DNA from: Panonychus citri
Lineage: Eukaryota; Arthropoda; Arachnida; Trombidiformes; Tetranychidae
Assembly (NCBI RefSeq): GCF_014898815.1
Contig: NW_026515539.1
Coordinates: 992,001 to 1,056,000, forward strand
DNA length: 64,000 bases
Direction: 5' to 3'
Below, piece by piece: positions 29,406 through 43,600 of this stretch. Every line of letters begins with the position of its first letter. Positions within the stretch are counted from its first letter, which is position 1. The notes below the pieces were generated by a model. It made no database searches. It was not told the origin of the DNA and worked only from the letters and a program-made list of their open reading frames with translations. Both the position numbers and the translations under genes were made by a program.

Positions 29406-30225
29406 AGAAATAATCATGAATCATAACCAGAGATAAGAATATCGTTTGAATAATTGCTCGAAATATCATATTGATTGATTCTCATCCTCAATAGAAATTT
29501 AATTTAGCATTAAAATTCAATTCTTTAGTTATTAAGATGACCAAATGATCCACCATGAAAGTGGGAATTGTCAATCGATTCAATTGCGATTGGAAAATTT
29601 TAATTACCATGAATTTTTAGTTTTTTGAAAAAGTTACCATTTCGATTTTGATATTTTCTCTAATCATATGATTGTTGAAAATCTCACCAATTAGAGTAAA
29701 AATGGTAAATTCATTTGGATATTCGAATAAGTTTCGAAAATTCTTTAAAGTCATTTTCGAACTAATCAAAAAAAGTGATGTAAGAAATAACAATTTTGCG
29801 TCGTTTTCGCGGCTTTTTTGACCTGCAAGAAACTTTTTAAAACTTGACTTTCATGAAGATTTTCAACCAAAAGACTGTTAATTTTAATATTCTGATAAAC
29901 TCAACGCTTTACAATAAACATTCCAAGTTCAACTACGATTTTATTACTTATTAGTATTTGATTTTTCGTGCAAAACTTTCTGATATCCTAATAAATTGTT
30001 CATCCGAACCTTTTCATGCTCGGTAATAAAAAAAACTGCTCTTTCAGTGGCACAAAGTGGCATAGTCACATTGAAACTAAAAAATTATCTGTTTTACTGG
30101 TCAATAATATACATTTTGGACTTGAGTTTGTCACTTTGATCACAATTAAAACTTCAATTGTTTTGTTTTTTTATCGTTTGATTGCCGTTCGATTTGTGGA
30201 GACGGTCCCTTGTTTTCGAAAGTAG

Positions 30226-30235
30226 CGCCATCTGG
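30226..30235 (-). promoter_or_regulatory. CTCF-like site 4
   Basis: The minus strand reads CCAGATGGCG followed by C, the best match to the animal CTCF core AGATGGCGC. It lies about 265 bp upstream of the LOTUS gene ATG, so it could be a promoter-proximal site. Confidence 0.45.
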
Positions 30236-30500
30236 TTGATTCTTTTGTAACCATTTGGAAAACAAAGGTTATCTTTTGTTAAGAATCTTAACTTATCGTC
30301 TAAATTGTTAATTAATATAATTGTTTTAATTTGGTTACTTAATTTGTTTACTTTTTATTTTACTGCTATCATTAAGTTGGAGATCTTTGTTATCTTCTTT
30401 TGAGTGGCCTGGTTGTTACTCTATTTGATTAGTTTTGTTTATTATTTAGCTTTGGTTTTGTATCTTTTGGCTGATTAGCTGGTGTGGCCAAGAATACAAA

Positions 30501-32165
30501 ATGTCTGAAAGCGCATTGGAAGACGTGAAAAAGATTATTAAATCTTTAGTTATTGCTCATCAAAATGGACTCAGTCCTGTTGCACTTAACAATGAATTTC
30601 TTGAATTTGAAGGAAGACCAATCCCATGGAAATCTTTTGGTGCAAGTAGTTTATTTGAATTTTTGAAAACTCTTTCAGATATAATTGTTCCCGGCTCTAA
30701 TAGAGCCTCTGAGCAAGTTTTCTTTGCCCGGGTTGACTCATCGACAGCTCATATTGCCAATTTTGTGGCTCATCAAAAACCTACAACAATTAAACGGCGT
30801 AATAATATTGCTCGAAATGATCTTGAGAAAAGACCATGTCGTGATCCAAGTCCTCCACCTGTGCCTATCTCTGTACCAATACCAATACCACAACAACCTC
30901 AACATTCACCACCACCAGAACGAAGTAGACCAAGAAGACCTGGTGTATCCAGTTCAAGTAATGGTAATAGTGATCGTCGACGCGAACCAGAAAGATCTGA
31001 GAGAAGAAGATATAGAGAACCATCACCTATGAGTATTTCTCCACCACCTCGACGAACACCAACCCCTGAACCTGATAGATTTCGCAATCCAAGTCCACCT
31101 CGACATGGAAGGTCACATTCCTTTCGTGATGCAAGTCCAGATAGACCACCAAGAAGACAATCTGCTCGAGATGTATTTTTAAATGGTTCACCACAAGCTA
31201 CTCCTCCACAAGATTATGATAAAGAGTTAGCTAAAGCCAGAGAAAAGAGAGGTTTACCTGCACAAAGTTCACGATCAAGAAGAAGTAGATCACCTAGTCC
31301 TCGTCGACATCGATCTCGACCATCACCTCCTCCACCTAGTCCTCCTCGTCGCCGTTCACCTCCCATTCAAACAAGGTCAGTTTCTTGTCAAACTGATAAG
31401 GAAAAAGTAATTTCTAAAAAATTGGTCTCCGCTTCATGTCAAACTGATGTTGAAAAAGCCAAAACCTCAACAGTTGTACAACAAGAACTAGCTGCTGGTG
31501 ATGAGAACGAGGTTAACCTTAATCAAGCTTATTATGGTTCCAGTTATGGTCCCAGTTACGGAGGTCATTACAACGGAGGTCCATATAATGGATTCTCATT
31601 GCAACCTGTTCCTGATCCATCTTACGAAGAAGATGCCAGTCGACCAGGATTTTATTACGATTTTGATGCGGGAAGCCACAAACAAATTCCTCTTATACCT
31701 GAATGGTATGCTTATTGGATTTGGACTGGATGGGCACCACCAACCTCTCAACAACCCCAACAATCCCAACAACAACCTCTACAATCCGCTTATCCACCAC
31801 AACAACCAACATTACCACCAAATCCTAACCCTCACGTACATTCAACACCCACAACAACTACTACACCAGTTGAAGCTGCACAACCAACACTTAAATTCAT
31901 ACCAACAACACCAACCAACAATTCAGCCACAAGGGACCCAAGACTCGCTCGTCAATTAGCTGCTAATGCAAATAACACAGCGAACGCTAAACAAGCTCAA
32001 GTGCCCACTAAAAGAAAAGCTGTAAATGTGAACGATTATTTAAAGTCGCGCAAATTGGTTCCAGATAAATCGCAATTTATCATCAACGAGGAAGCACAAG
32101 AAACTCCTGAAACCTTAAGTAATACACTTGATTATTACGTTAAATTGGGTGCCAAACGAGCTTAA
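30501..32165 (+). CDS. LOTUS (OST-HTH) domain protein, single exon
   Basis: 554 aa. Residues 4-78 form a LOTUS/OST-HTH domain (EDVKKIIKSLVIAHQNGLS, then WKSFGASSLFEFLKTL). That fold is found in Oskar, TDRD5/7 and MARF1, where it binds RNA helicases such as Vasa or RNA. The middle is rich in Ser, Arg and Pro (RS/SP dipeptides, polyproline), followed by two SxSCQTD motifs, a Gly/Tyr-rich stretch, an aromatic block (PEWYAYWIWTGW) and a Gln/Pro-rich region. The C-terminus is ordered again (VNVNDYLKSRKLVPDKSQF). No tudor domain is visible. It has no introns in its coding region, unlike its neighbour. A role in RNA granules or RNA processing is likely from domain content. Confidence 0.8.
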   Translation: MSESALEDVKKIIKSLVIAHQNGLSPVALNNEFLEFEGRPIPWKSFGASSLFEFLKTLSDIIVPGSNRASEQVFFARVDSSTAHIANFVAHQKPTTIKRRNNIARNDLEKRPCRDPSPPPVPISVPIPIPQQPQHSPPPERSRPRRPGVSSSSNGNSDRRREPERSERRRYREPSPMSISPPPRRTPTPEPDRFRNPSPPRHGRSHSFRDASPDRPPRRQSARDVFLNGSPQATPPQDYDKELAKAREKRGLPAQSSRSRRSRSPSPRRHRSRPSPPPPSPPRRRSPPIQTRSVSCQTDKEKVISKKLVSASCQTDVEKAKTSTVVQQELAAGDENEVNLNQAYYGSSYGPSYGGHYNGGPYNGFSLQPVPDPSYEEDASRPGFYYDFDAGSHKQIPLIPEWYAYWIWTGWAPPTSQQPQQSQQQPLQSAYPPQQPTLPPNPNPHVHSTPTTTTTPVEAAQPTLKFIPTTPTNNSATRDPRLARQLAANANNTANAKQAQVPTKRKAVNVNDYLKSRKLVPDKSQFIINEEAQETPETLSNTLDYYVKLGAKRA

Positions 32166-32921
32166 ACCGATTGTCCGAACAATTGGTTTATAAAATTTTT
32201 CTAAATCTCCAAACAATATCATCAACGAAACATCAAAAAGGAGGATTAGTTTCAAAATGAATTCTTCCATTTTCTTTATCAATATTTTTTACCCGCAGAA
32301 AAAAAAGTTAACATTGTTTTTGTTTTTCGTTCTTTTCACTTATGGAAAGAAGAATCAACCATGGCTTCTTCTCTCAGAACGAATTGTAACCACACAATTA
32401 CCCAGTTCATCTCTTCAATCATAAATCAACATTTGAGTGATAATTTCCAACGCAAGTGCCTTTTTGTGTCGTACTTAACATCGAGCTTGATGTTAACTTC
32501 GATATCGTCGTCAAGCCTAATTACCTAACCTTTTACACTTCTCTTTGCAAAAGCGGTTGCATTGAGAGCGCTTATTTTAGCCTAACCTAAGAGGAATCCT
32601 AACCTATGTTAAGACTGCGAGAGAGTCTTAAGTTTAGTTGCGAATCATTTGTTCGGGTCATCTAATTGTCGAGAAAAAAAGCCTTTGAGTCCGATACTCA
32701 TACTTTTTTGTCAACACGTATCTTAAGCAATAAGATTATCCCACCTAGAGTTGAGGTGGTGGGATTTGATTGTTGCTTTAAATGCTAATCGCTTCCAGTG
32801 ATGCGATATGTAATGTCTCCCTGATATTCAAGTAAGTGTATTTTTGGTCACCAATTGATGTCGTTTTTCTGGATGGAACCATTTTGGATTCAAGAAGGAG
32901 ATTAAGCTAATCTCCTTCTTG
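32164..32921 (+). other. 3' flank of LOTUS gene with five stem-loops
   Basis: Stem-loops by eye: 32164-32189 (10 bp with one GU), 32475-32496 (8 bp), 32609-32631 (8 bp, perfect), 32738-32765 (about 8 bp with a bulge), and 32891-32921 (14 bp, 3-nt loop). The first begins at the stop codon. They may be 3' UTR structures; the last is the most convincing. Confidence 0.4.
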
Positions 32922-34635
32922 TTTACTGTTTGTGCGGATTAGAAATGCAAATTTCTCTGAATTTGGTCTAGCAAGTGAATCACCTTGTCCCATGTGAATG
33001 GGAATCGAAGGGCCGAGAGTGGCTTAGTCGATGGTGTTTTCACTTGCTGAGAGTAGAAGAGTATCTGAAGATGGTCATTTGTTGATGTCAACAACAAAAT
33101 CCTGTTTGTAGTGGTCATTTTAATGACCTTATCGTTCAACCTAAACTCTGTTTAGTTTGATACCAGAATAATAGATGGCGACTCTTATTCTTTTCTAATT
33201 AAAAAGTTAACCAATCACTTTAGATAAATAACTAAACTTAAGCCACGATTTGATCTGGACCCCGGTGCTGGGGACCAGAGATGAAATTGTTTCCCGATTG
33301 GCAGTAGTGTCGAACATTATTTCTATGAAGAAGATTAATGCCTATCAATACAACTTTGGAACAAGCGTTCATTACATTCGCAACGCATTCGCCCTTCAAT
33401 TGAACGACAAAGGAAACATCCAAATGAATCATTTCAATAGCGTCCTGAGATCTTAATTTGATTAGTAAATTTTGATCTTCCGAGGTCCATGCAGAATCAG
33501 TATTACTGACCTCTACTAGAGGCTGGACTTTGAAAGTTTAAGATCTTGAGATTGGTTGGTTTATTGTTCATGGTTGCCAATTCGTTCTTGATTAGTTGAT
33601 AGATTTAAGTTTAGGGATTGGATTGGATTAGATTAGGTTAGGTTAGGAATAACAATTCAGTACACAATTAGTTACTGAGATAATTACAATTTGTGGAAAC
33701 TAAAGATTCCAAATTGCTCGATTTCGTGCGATTTCCAATGGAATTTTCTCATTTGTATTCTTTCTATTCTATTAATTGTTAGTCCTTAAGTGCAATTTAA
33801 TTCGATAAGAGTATTATTTTTTTAAATAAAAACTCGAAAACACCTAAACATAAATAGAGAACTTGAGATTGAACAAACTCATTGTGGTTACTTTAGAAAT
33901 TCGAAATTCTATCTTATTTTGTTCATTAAAATTATCGAGAGATGGAACTTTTAGTTCCTATAAATCACATTCCAAAGAAAAAATTCTCAATTAAATTTCT
34001 TTCAATTATCTTTACCATGAATGGAACTGAATTGAATTCTCAATGATCTGAAACATTTTAAGTCGAAGCAAAAACGAAAACATTGAAACTGTTTAAACGA
34101 AAATGTAAACAAATTTAAGAATAAATTAAAAATTTGATTGAACCTCGAAAAATTGTGACAATTTATCGACGAAATTTGGACAAAATTTAGTTAATCAACT
34201 TTCAGAAAGAGAAAAAGAAAGAGAAATAGTAAGAGAAACCAAGAAAATCTGAGAAGCGAAAGAAAAAAGAATACAAGTGGCGACCTCAAGTGGCCTTCGA
34301 TTCGAACTTTTCTTTTCTCTACTCTTTGAGTTGCTCTCAGTCATCAGATTGGGTTTGTTGCAGTTTGTTGTTGTTGATTTGTAAATAAAATTATTTCCGT
34401 CATGTTAATTATCAACAGAATTTATATGAGTTTGTCCTTAATTTATTGGAATCTCAACAATTAACCAAGATACAAAAAGAAAACCCCAACAAAAAAGTCC
34501 AAGTGAAAATTGAGTTCTTTTTATATTTTGTCCAATTCTTTTCTCTCTTTTTTCTTGTTTGTTATTTGTTTCAATCAATCGATATTTGTATTTATAGAGT
34601 CAATCAATTTGAAAAGAGAATTTAATTTTTAATCA
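32922..34635. other. intergenic region between LOTUS and PPP1R37 genes
   Basis: Contains a CTCF-like site (33169), a GC-richer segment at 33240-33450 open on both strands (68 and 64 codons, neither convincing), and (TTAGG)3 at 33633-33647. The last ~200 bp is presumably PPP1R37 promoter and leader. No firm gene. Confidence 0.45.
33169..33180 (+). promoter_or_regulatory. CTCF-like site 5
   Basis: TAATAGATGGCG followed by A. Opposite orientation to the four sites to its left. It lies between the LOTUS and PPP1R37 genes. Confidence 0.4.
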
Positions 34636-37600
34636 ATGGATGTGGTTCAACGGTCAAATTCAGCACCATCAACACCGACTGGACCTTCAACAGGTGATGA
34701 GAAACGGAGCCAATCATCAATCGATGGTTTCTCAGTTAAAGGTCGTAAGGTTCAATTCCCATCGGATGAGGAAATAGTTACCAAATATTTTGATGCTCCG
34801 GATCCTTGGTCGTATTTGGGTGAGTAAATTAACTTAAATTGTGATTTAATTGTAATTACGATTCAGATCCATTCTTTGTGAGGTAGTGTTGTAACTCTGT
34901 TTGTCAACAATTTACCTGGAGAGCAACTCGACAAATGATAATTACTAATGATAATCTCTGTTAATCAGTTAACCATCGTAGGAATATATTTCATCGTAAT
35001 AATTAAAATGGTTGATAACGTTAATTGCAATTGACTATTTTTTGATCAATTGATTGGTTAAAATATCATAACTATTTTACCTGTGTAAATTTGTTGCTTT
35101 TTTATATTTAATTGTAGTTTACGTTTCGTGATTACCTTTTAATTGTTTCAATTTAATGGTTTCACTTTTAATTTTCTGCTTGATTTACTGATTGTTCAAC
35201 TCATCTCAAGTTCAATGATTAACAATCAATTGGTATTTGTTTCTTGTTAGTTATGGTAAAAATCAATAATTAGTTAATTTAATTGGCTACACAATTAAAT
35301 GTCAATCTCTTTATAGATTGTCAATCAATCAAGACGAAAATTAATTTTCCATTTTAATTAATTTTCAGAATGAAAACTTTTTTGGATTTTATCCAAATTG
35401 TTGGACAATCAATTGATTGTTGTTACCATTAAAGTTTATTAATAGTAAACAAAAATTTTGGTTAAACTGTAATTGATTGTTTTCATTTGCAATTTAAATT
35501 TGTAATCAAATTATTGATGATAATTACAATTCATTTATATGATTTGACGTCAAGTTAATTGTTGTTTTCTAGATATTTTAATTTTCAGCCTTTCTCTCAT
35601 CCTTAATTATCAATTGCTTTAATTGTCGTCAATATAATCACCTTATAATTGGGTGTTGATTAACTTGAGACAATTAGGTTAAGTTGATGATTTGATTATG
35701 ATATGATTAAATTTGGTGAGATAATTAATTATATAAATAAGTATCAGAGTGGATACTTCCGATTGATTATAGTAACAATCATGTCAACAATTAATTGTCC
35801 CAGTCAATTAATTTTATTATCATCTTTGATGATTTGATTTACCTGAAAATCAAATACAAAGTTTAAATTGTTTACGTTTATTGTTATCATTATTATTTTG
35901 GTTAATTGTTGATGAGTAGAGCGGAAATAATTAACTAAATCAAAGTTAATTATGTAACCTAAGTTTTAAAAGTTTCACATTAATTGTTGTCTCAACGAAT
36001 CAAAACTAACGGGTTTACTTATCAATTAAGTTACAGGAGAAAAGAAAAATTTAATTACAATTAATCATTGAAGCTTTTTAATTGTGTTGATCATAATTGC
36101 ATAATGAGCTACTTGTTGAAGCTAATTAAGATTATGGTTAATGATAATGATGACATTGTTATGATTTAGCAATTAAACAAATAATTAACTTTGAACTTTT
36201 TGTTTTTCGTCCAACAATCAACTGATTTTGTTGCTTTCAAAGGAAATCAAATTGATGATAATTAAGATTATCATGATTTAGATTATTAAATCTGATTTAA
36301 TAATATGATTATCTGATTATTCCCAATGGTTAATTATTATGTAACGATTAATATCATCGATGATAATTAAATCGTTAGACTTAAATTGCGTTGATAATTA
36401 GTGAGTTTTTTGCCTCTCTTGTTGTTAATTCATGATTAACCATCACCATTAAGCAATTGATTAACAATCACTAATCATCCATTAGCTAAATCATATAACA
36501 ATTAATTGATTGGCTTATTAGGTGTAACAATTAAAGTTGCTTCAATAAACCAATTGATTAAAGTTTCAATCAACAATCATTAACAAGATTCACAATCAAT
36601 TTGAATTACATGTTAATCGTTAGTAAATTTTAAACATGTTGAACTGGATTAAATTTAATTATGATGGACAACATTTCTTTAATCAATCACATCAAATCAT
36701 TTACATAATAACAATTAGCAAATTGATTAATTAACAATCAGACAAAAAGAAATCAAATTAAATAAAATGATAATCTAACCCATTAACCTTATACTTGGAT
36801 GATTTGTTTTTTTTGTTCAATCAACAATCAACTAATTGCTTTACTGTTTCAGTTTAAATCATCAGGATAGAGATGATTGTAATTAAATTGTTTAAAGACA
36901 AATCCTTCAACTTATAATTAATTTTTATCAAATTATCGTGACATTCAGTTTGATTTTACAATTTAATCAACAATTAACTGATTGACCTTTTTTTTATATT
37001 TTCACAATCACAACAATTAAATATTCATGATTTAATTGTTACACTCTCATCTAAATTGTTTCAAATTTACTGTTTGCTAAAAAAAAACTTTACTTTTCTA
37101 AATTGAGTGACAAAAATTAGTTTGATTAGTTAATTGTTAACCATTTAGTTAAATTAAAATTGAAATGTAAGAATTTAATTTTGTTTTTCATCCATCAATT
37201 GATTTAACTAATTGTTACCATGAGAAAACACAAATCAAAAAGTTTAATTAGATGATAATTAACTTTGATTTGTGAAGATGATTTGATTTTTTGCTTCTTC
37301 CTTAACTATTATCAATTAAATTGCTCCAGGCAATTACTTATACAATCAAGCAAAATTTCATGATGATTTTAATTTTTCATGATTAGTGAAAATTACATTT
37401 AACTAAATTGTTCAATTGATCCCTGGTTGGATTTAAATTGTGTGATTTATTTGCTATCATATAAATTCATTATTAATAGTAATTTAAATTTATATAAATT
37501 GTTACAATTAAACTGTTATTCTTGGTTTCATTTGAATTGTCATTAAATTGTTACGTTGATTGTGATATTTTTAACTCCCACCAGGAATTGGGAGTGATGA

Positions 37601-40600
37601 AGATGATGATTTAATTATATGTATCATGATAATAATAACAATTTAATAAATCAAGTAATTGAATAGCTTATTAATTTGATATCATAGTTAATTAAATTGT
37701 TACCATTATTTATCTAAGATTAATTCAATTAATCAGTCAAACTGATTTGCAGTAATAGTGAACAATTAGTTAACGAAAACCTTGAAAGATTAAATTGTTC
37801 ACAATTAATGATATTTGAAAAAAAATTTGATTAATTTTTACTTTGATTTCCTTGTAAGTATAAATAACAGGTTGATGACAATTAATAAATTGTTGCTAAC
37901 TGTTCAACTTTGTGTTAAGTCAACAATCATTTTTGATTGTTGGGCATTAAAAGGTTAACCAATGATTGAAAAATCAATAAGAAGAAAAAAATTTATCCCA
38001 ACAATTTGTTCAATTCAGTTTCCCTTTTTGATTGTGTTGATTTAACATTTAATCAATTCGTAATTTCTGCTCAGTAAACATGATTATCATGATGATTAAG
38101 CTGATTGTGATTAGGTGAACTCAAAAGTGAAAAGCCATTCAAGTAAACTAAATTAAAGTTAATTTTGATTAAACAATTTTGATCAACATCACATTTGAAA
38201 AGAAAAAGTTAATACAAAATGATTACTACAATTGAGTTAATTATATTTAAAGTTAACTTTCTAATTGTGATTAGTAATCTAATGATAACCATGAATATTA
38301 TTATTAATCAAGGTTTTCAAATGATTAACTTAATTGTATAAATCATATTGTTGTTATATAATGACAGCAATTTGGTAATGAGAGTTAATTTAACAACTAT
38401 TACTTTGATTAGTTTGACAATTTAACCTTAATTAAGCAAAAGTGTATACGTTAATTGTAAATATAATAAGACCTTAATTTCAGACAGTAAAACATTTTCA
38501 AGGTAAATTTGATGATAATAATAATAATAATATCAATTGCTAAACGATAACTATAATAATAAACAATTAGCCTGATTGATAATCTAATCAAAAGGTTCCT
38601 TGTAATCAACAGTGTGTAATCTTGTGATTAGTAAATTGCGAAATATTAACAACAACAACAACAAAAGGATTAACTTAGTTTGATTTCTCAATGAGATTAA
38701 CGAAATGAATCAAATTGATTATACAATTTAAATGATAACAACAAATCCGCCACAATTTATAACCAACAACCAACAATCTTAATCCAATTATGAATAGTAA
38801 TTAAATTGGTTTAAAAATGAACTTGTTCAAATCTCATATATAATATAAGATGATAAATTTTTTTTTCCTGAATTTATTATTATAACAAAGGATCGAGATG
38901 AATGTTGATAATCAACAATTAACTTGGATGATTAGTTAATACCTTTCATCTCATCAATCAAAAAATGGTGTAAAGGTAACTCACAACAATAAGAATCCTT
39001 CAAAGCCACACCCAATAACACCTCTAATAATGAACAAAATTAGATAATAATACCTTCATGAATCGAGAAAAATGAAAGAAAAAAAGTTTTTTCTCTTCTT
39101 TTCCAATCAAATTAATCCTGATTCAGGCCTGGAATTTGAGCTCAATGATAATCATCCTGTCATCCTAATCCCATAATCAACATGTAGCTTATATTCAACA
39201 CCTTAAACTATTTTTAACTTATTCAAAGATTACCGATTCAAATTACAGATTACGGATTAACAGTCAGAATATTTTATCCATTCCAATCCTAATTTGCTAA
39301 AGGTAAACACCTTGTATATTTATTTTGTTTATCTAATTAACTTTTTTTTACTCATTATCACCTTTTTACCTTCATAAGGTAATATTTACATCTCACTTTT
39401 TTTTTAATTTTATTTACACTTTCATTCATTAAAAGGTTGAATCTTTTAACAGGTAAAAAAAATTTAGTTTTCATGTTTACCTTTGGTCCATCATCATCAT
39501 TATTATTATTGTTATTATCATTATTTTCACTGAAAGTTGTATTTATATTTGAACAAATTAGTGTTATTTATTCACAACCTTTTACTGTCCATCCTTTTTT
39601 TATGCTATTACTGACCATTGATTCAGATTATTGGTTATTATTACCAATATTCAGAAAAGGTAACAACAAATAATATATAAAGTAAGAAAATAAAAGATTC
39701 AGGTAAACATGTTATGTAATAAACATCAACTATAAGTGTGATGATAAAGATGTTATTGCATTTTTGAGGATAAATTCAAGGTAACCAGATGAACAGGTAA
39801 CATTATATTTTTACCTGAGATGATGGTTGTTGATGAAGTTGGTCTGTTGGAGTGGGTTCTTTGAGAGAGAAAGGGAAAATATTACTCAATGATTACAACA
39901 CCTTGAATGGAAAGGTAACTTTTTCCGATTGAACTTTTCTTCTTCTTCTTCTTCTTATTTTTTTTTGAAACTTTCTCTTTCAAATTGTGATCTAAATTCA
40001 ACCAGAATCATGCTGAAAATGATGATCATGGAAAGTGCAAAAATTTTCAACCTGAATCTCAATTGAATCAATAAATTTCCAGATTTCACCTCAACCTGTT
40101 TATCACCAAATAACAACAACAACTTTAATCATTTTCTTGTTGTTAATATAATATTATTGCAATACTTTTGCACAATCAATTTAAATTGCAATGGTTATTT
40201 TACTTGTTCTCACTGATTTGCAATTAGCAAATGCAATGTAACAGACTGACCATAACTGACCACTGAACGTTATACTAACTTCTGAATACTTTCAGTTGCA
40301 TATAAACATAAATGCATTTCCCAATCAGACAAAACATTGTTGCTATTTTTTACCGTTATCCTTGATTGTGTAGTTTTCAACCAATTTGTAACTTGATTAT
40401 CGTTGATTTAACTTTTTTTTTACTTGGTGAAATGATTGAAATTGAAAGTTATTATTATTATCATTACTAAATATTTACTTTCACCATGATTTTAGTTATA
40501 TCGATATATTTATATTACTATTTGAACCGCACTTGATATATACAATGAAATATACACAATTTAAAAAGCCTCAGGGTTGTTACTTTCAATACCATTTTGT

Positions 40601-43600
40601 TTTGATTGTAAATGATTTTTATTACAATTTCTGTTTCCATTTTCATGATAATAGTGTCTACAGTTATTATTATTATTATTATTATCATTATCGATCGTAA
40701 TAAATATTTATCATCTGTAAAAGTGAGATAAGATTGTGATTGTTTTGATTGATGTTCTTGTTTTTTTTTCGTAAAACCCTTTGACTTGTGTAAAGATCAA
40801 TCTGAAAATAATTATGACTCAATGATAGGTTGTGATGTTACCTTGGGGCTGTTGTGGTAATGATGCAAAGAAATGATCATTATAAACAACAACAAGTTTT
40901 TATATTGACCTTGGCTTATAACCCAAACTAATGAATAATCAAAAGTTCTGGAAACTTTCAATTTCCTTAAAGATAATGATGAGTAAAAGCGAATCGTTGA
41001 CCTTTAACCGTCCAGAATAACTTACAATCTTTCCTTGACCTCTTCACCCTTTCCCTTTTTACTCTTATCATCATCATCATCTTACTCTCTGAGTTATTAA
41101 CCGGCAATTGCGAGGTAATAATGATGAAAACCTGAGCTATAAACAATCATCCGGATGATTATTGAGCCCGTTGTTTCCAGGCGTTGGTTGAACTTAGTAC
41201 CAAAGTTCTGAGACCGTGTGAATACATTTAGCATCGTCATGATGATGATCAAGGAAACATGAAGGCTCAAGGGCTGATAATCAGACCATTTTTGTTTGTT
41301 GTATTTCAAAATCACAAGCCCCCTGAAGCTAATGAACCAATCATTTGTTTGATTTCATATCATCTAATCATACCCAATGAGTAATAAATTATATCATTAA
41401 TTCATGGTGACTAACATGATATACATATACAATGAATGAACAGGAATAATGAAAACTTCAAAGCCTAACCCTGAAAAAGTTAATGTTTCAAATGTCTCTG
41501 AGCCTTTTATTTTCATGAGAAGGGAAAATTACTTTTCCTCCTTTGTCACCAAGCAGTCTGACAAAATTTTCATTATCATCCTTTTCATCATTGTTTTCCT
41601 GATCATCATGATCCCTTTCATTTTCATGATTCCCCTGAGACTTGAACAATTGAACCAATATCATGAAAGTTTTTAAGATGAGTTCAGATTCAATTGGTTT
41701 CTCCATGTAAACGCCAACGTTTTTTTTCCTGTTCACCATCTCTCTATCAACTATTATTAGCATTGTTATTAAACTTAATAATGTTATCATCATTATCATG
41801 GTGATCAGAAAAGTTCATAATGACATAAGAAAAAGGAGATTATCATCCTCATCCTTTTCCCTGGTTTCAAATGTTACTTTTTTTGGGTTTTGTTGCCAAA
41901 AAGTTTCTCTTTTTTTTGTTCAGGTTTAACTTAACATTTAACCAGAAAAAAATTATATATAAACTGAGTTCAAGGTTATCATACTCATCATAATCTTCAT
42001 CTTGATCATCTTTCATCAGTAAACAATTAACAACAATCATGATGATATGGAAAAATGGAAAGATAATGATTTCCGTTTGGTGATTATGAACAAAATTCAA
42101 TTCAATAGCTACTTTAACATGTACTTAATGAACTCTTGTCATCCTTTGCATCTTCATCATATTGTGTGTACAATGGATGACAAATATTGTCCTTTAATCA
42201 ATTTAATCATCATTGTGATGATGCTTATCATCCTCATCTCACTTGAAATATAGTTTAATTTTTTTCCCTGGCTTGAAATTATATTTATTTTCATTATTGA
42301 AGATATGGACTATTTAATATTAATTTAACAAGGTAATGATGATGATTAGTTGATGAAAATGACAAAGTGATGTGGGAGCAAATAGTTAGTGAGAGAGAGA
42401 GAGATGAAGGAGCTTAGGAAAATTAATATCTTTCTTATCATCATTGTCATCATCATCTTGATCTATTAATACATTAGTACCAACAATAAATCAACATCAT
42501 TAGTCTGAATAATTTCCTAGAATCCATGAATTTGCCATGAGCATCAACCTTTACTTTTTTTCATCATCTTTATCATTGGTGATGCAATTGATTGAGGCTT
42601 AACATGAAGTGATTATCTTGATGCTTCTGCTGCTGTTGTCGTTGTTGATGATGATGATGATGATGTTGATGGCAAAAAAGGATAAAAAATGTGTCAACAA
42701 GAAAACAAAAGATTATCATTTAATATACATTATCAATGAACTTTGTACTTTTCTTTGAATCAACATCCATGTTACCTGGAAAAATGGGATGATAATGGTT
42801 ACCTTTCAAATCTTTTCATTTCTCTCTCATCCAGGTAACCATTATTATCATCTTGACCTTTTCTCATCCTCTTGATATTTATTTTAGTTATTCTGTTTAC
42901 TTGATGTCTGATTATAATCAATATCATTACAATTACTGATTAGACTAATCACCATCATCACTAATTGATTAGATTATCAAATGACAGAATGTATTTATCT
43001 CAGCATCATTGAGACTGACTAAACACAAAGCATTTGAAGGTGTGTCAAAAGAAAGAGACAGAGAACCGGAAAAGGAAATGATGCTAAATGGAGGACATTT
43101 TCTTTTCTCTTTCTTTCTGATTTTTCGTTCTGACGTTCTGAATTTTTATCTTCTTACAAGATTATAATCATCTACTTACAATCTTCATTCTCACCAAATC
43201 AGTTATAATGTGTTCAGAGATGAAGAGGAAGATGATAAACAATTCTGGTTATATAAAAAAAAACTGTCTACGTTTTGATGATAATCATGGAATTGATGAA
43301 AAGGTTAATTAATGAGTAAAAATCGAGTAGGTGAAGTTGAATTATCTTTAACCACATCTCATTTATTCATTCATTTCATTTCTGAATCTGTGGGAATGAA
43401 ACTTGAAGATAAAATTGAATTGAGAGAGAATCTGAAAATGGGATTGATCAACTGAAACTCATGATGGTGATGCTCAAGTTTATTCAATCGTAATGAAAGT
43501 CTCATCATATTTAATAGATCGACCCCTCCCTTCATTTTACCTTTTCACTTTTCAATTTGTTCATCTGAATCACCATCATGGTTAAATTCAATCAACTGAA

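Larger units (their letters stand above)
25830..30500. other. host non-coding region upstream of the LOTUS gene
   Basis: Mostly AT-rich sequence with short TC runs. One small frame (27098-27253) and two CTCF-like sites (29394, 30226) are listed separately. No other coding signal is seen. Confidence 0.5.

Noticed and set aside
30016..30225. 69-codon frame upstream of the LOTUS gene
   Set aside because: Low coding character, overlaps a likely promoter region, ends just before a CTCF-like site.
33633..33647. (TTAGG)3, the arthropod telomere unit
   Set aside because: Only three units; too short to argue for an interstitial telomere.
41449..42253. Several 68-103 codon frames in PPP1R37 intron 1
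   Set aside because: Hydrophobic or acidic translations of TCA/TGA-rich DNA on both strands, none with splice-consistent phase.
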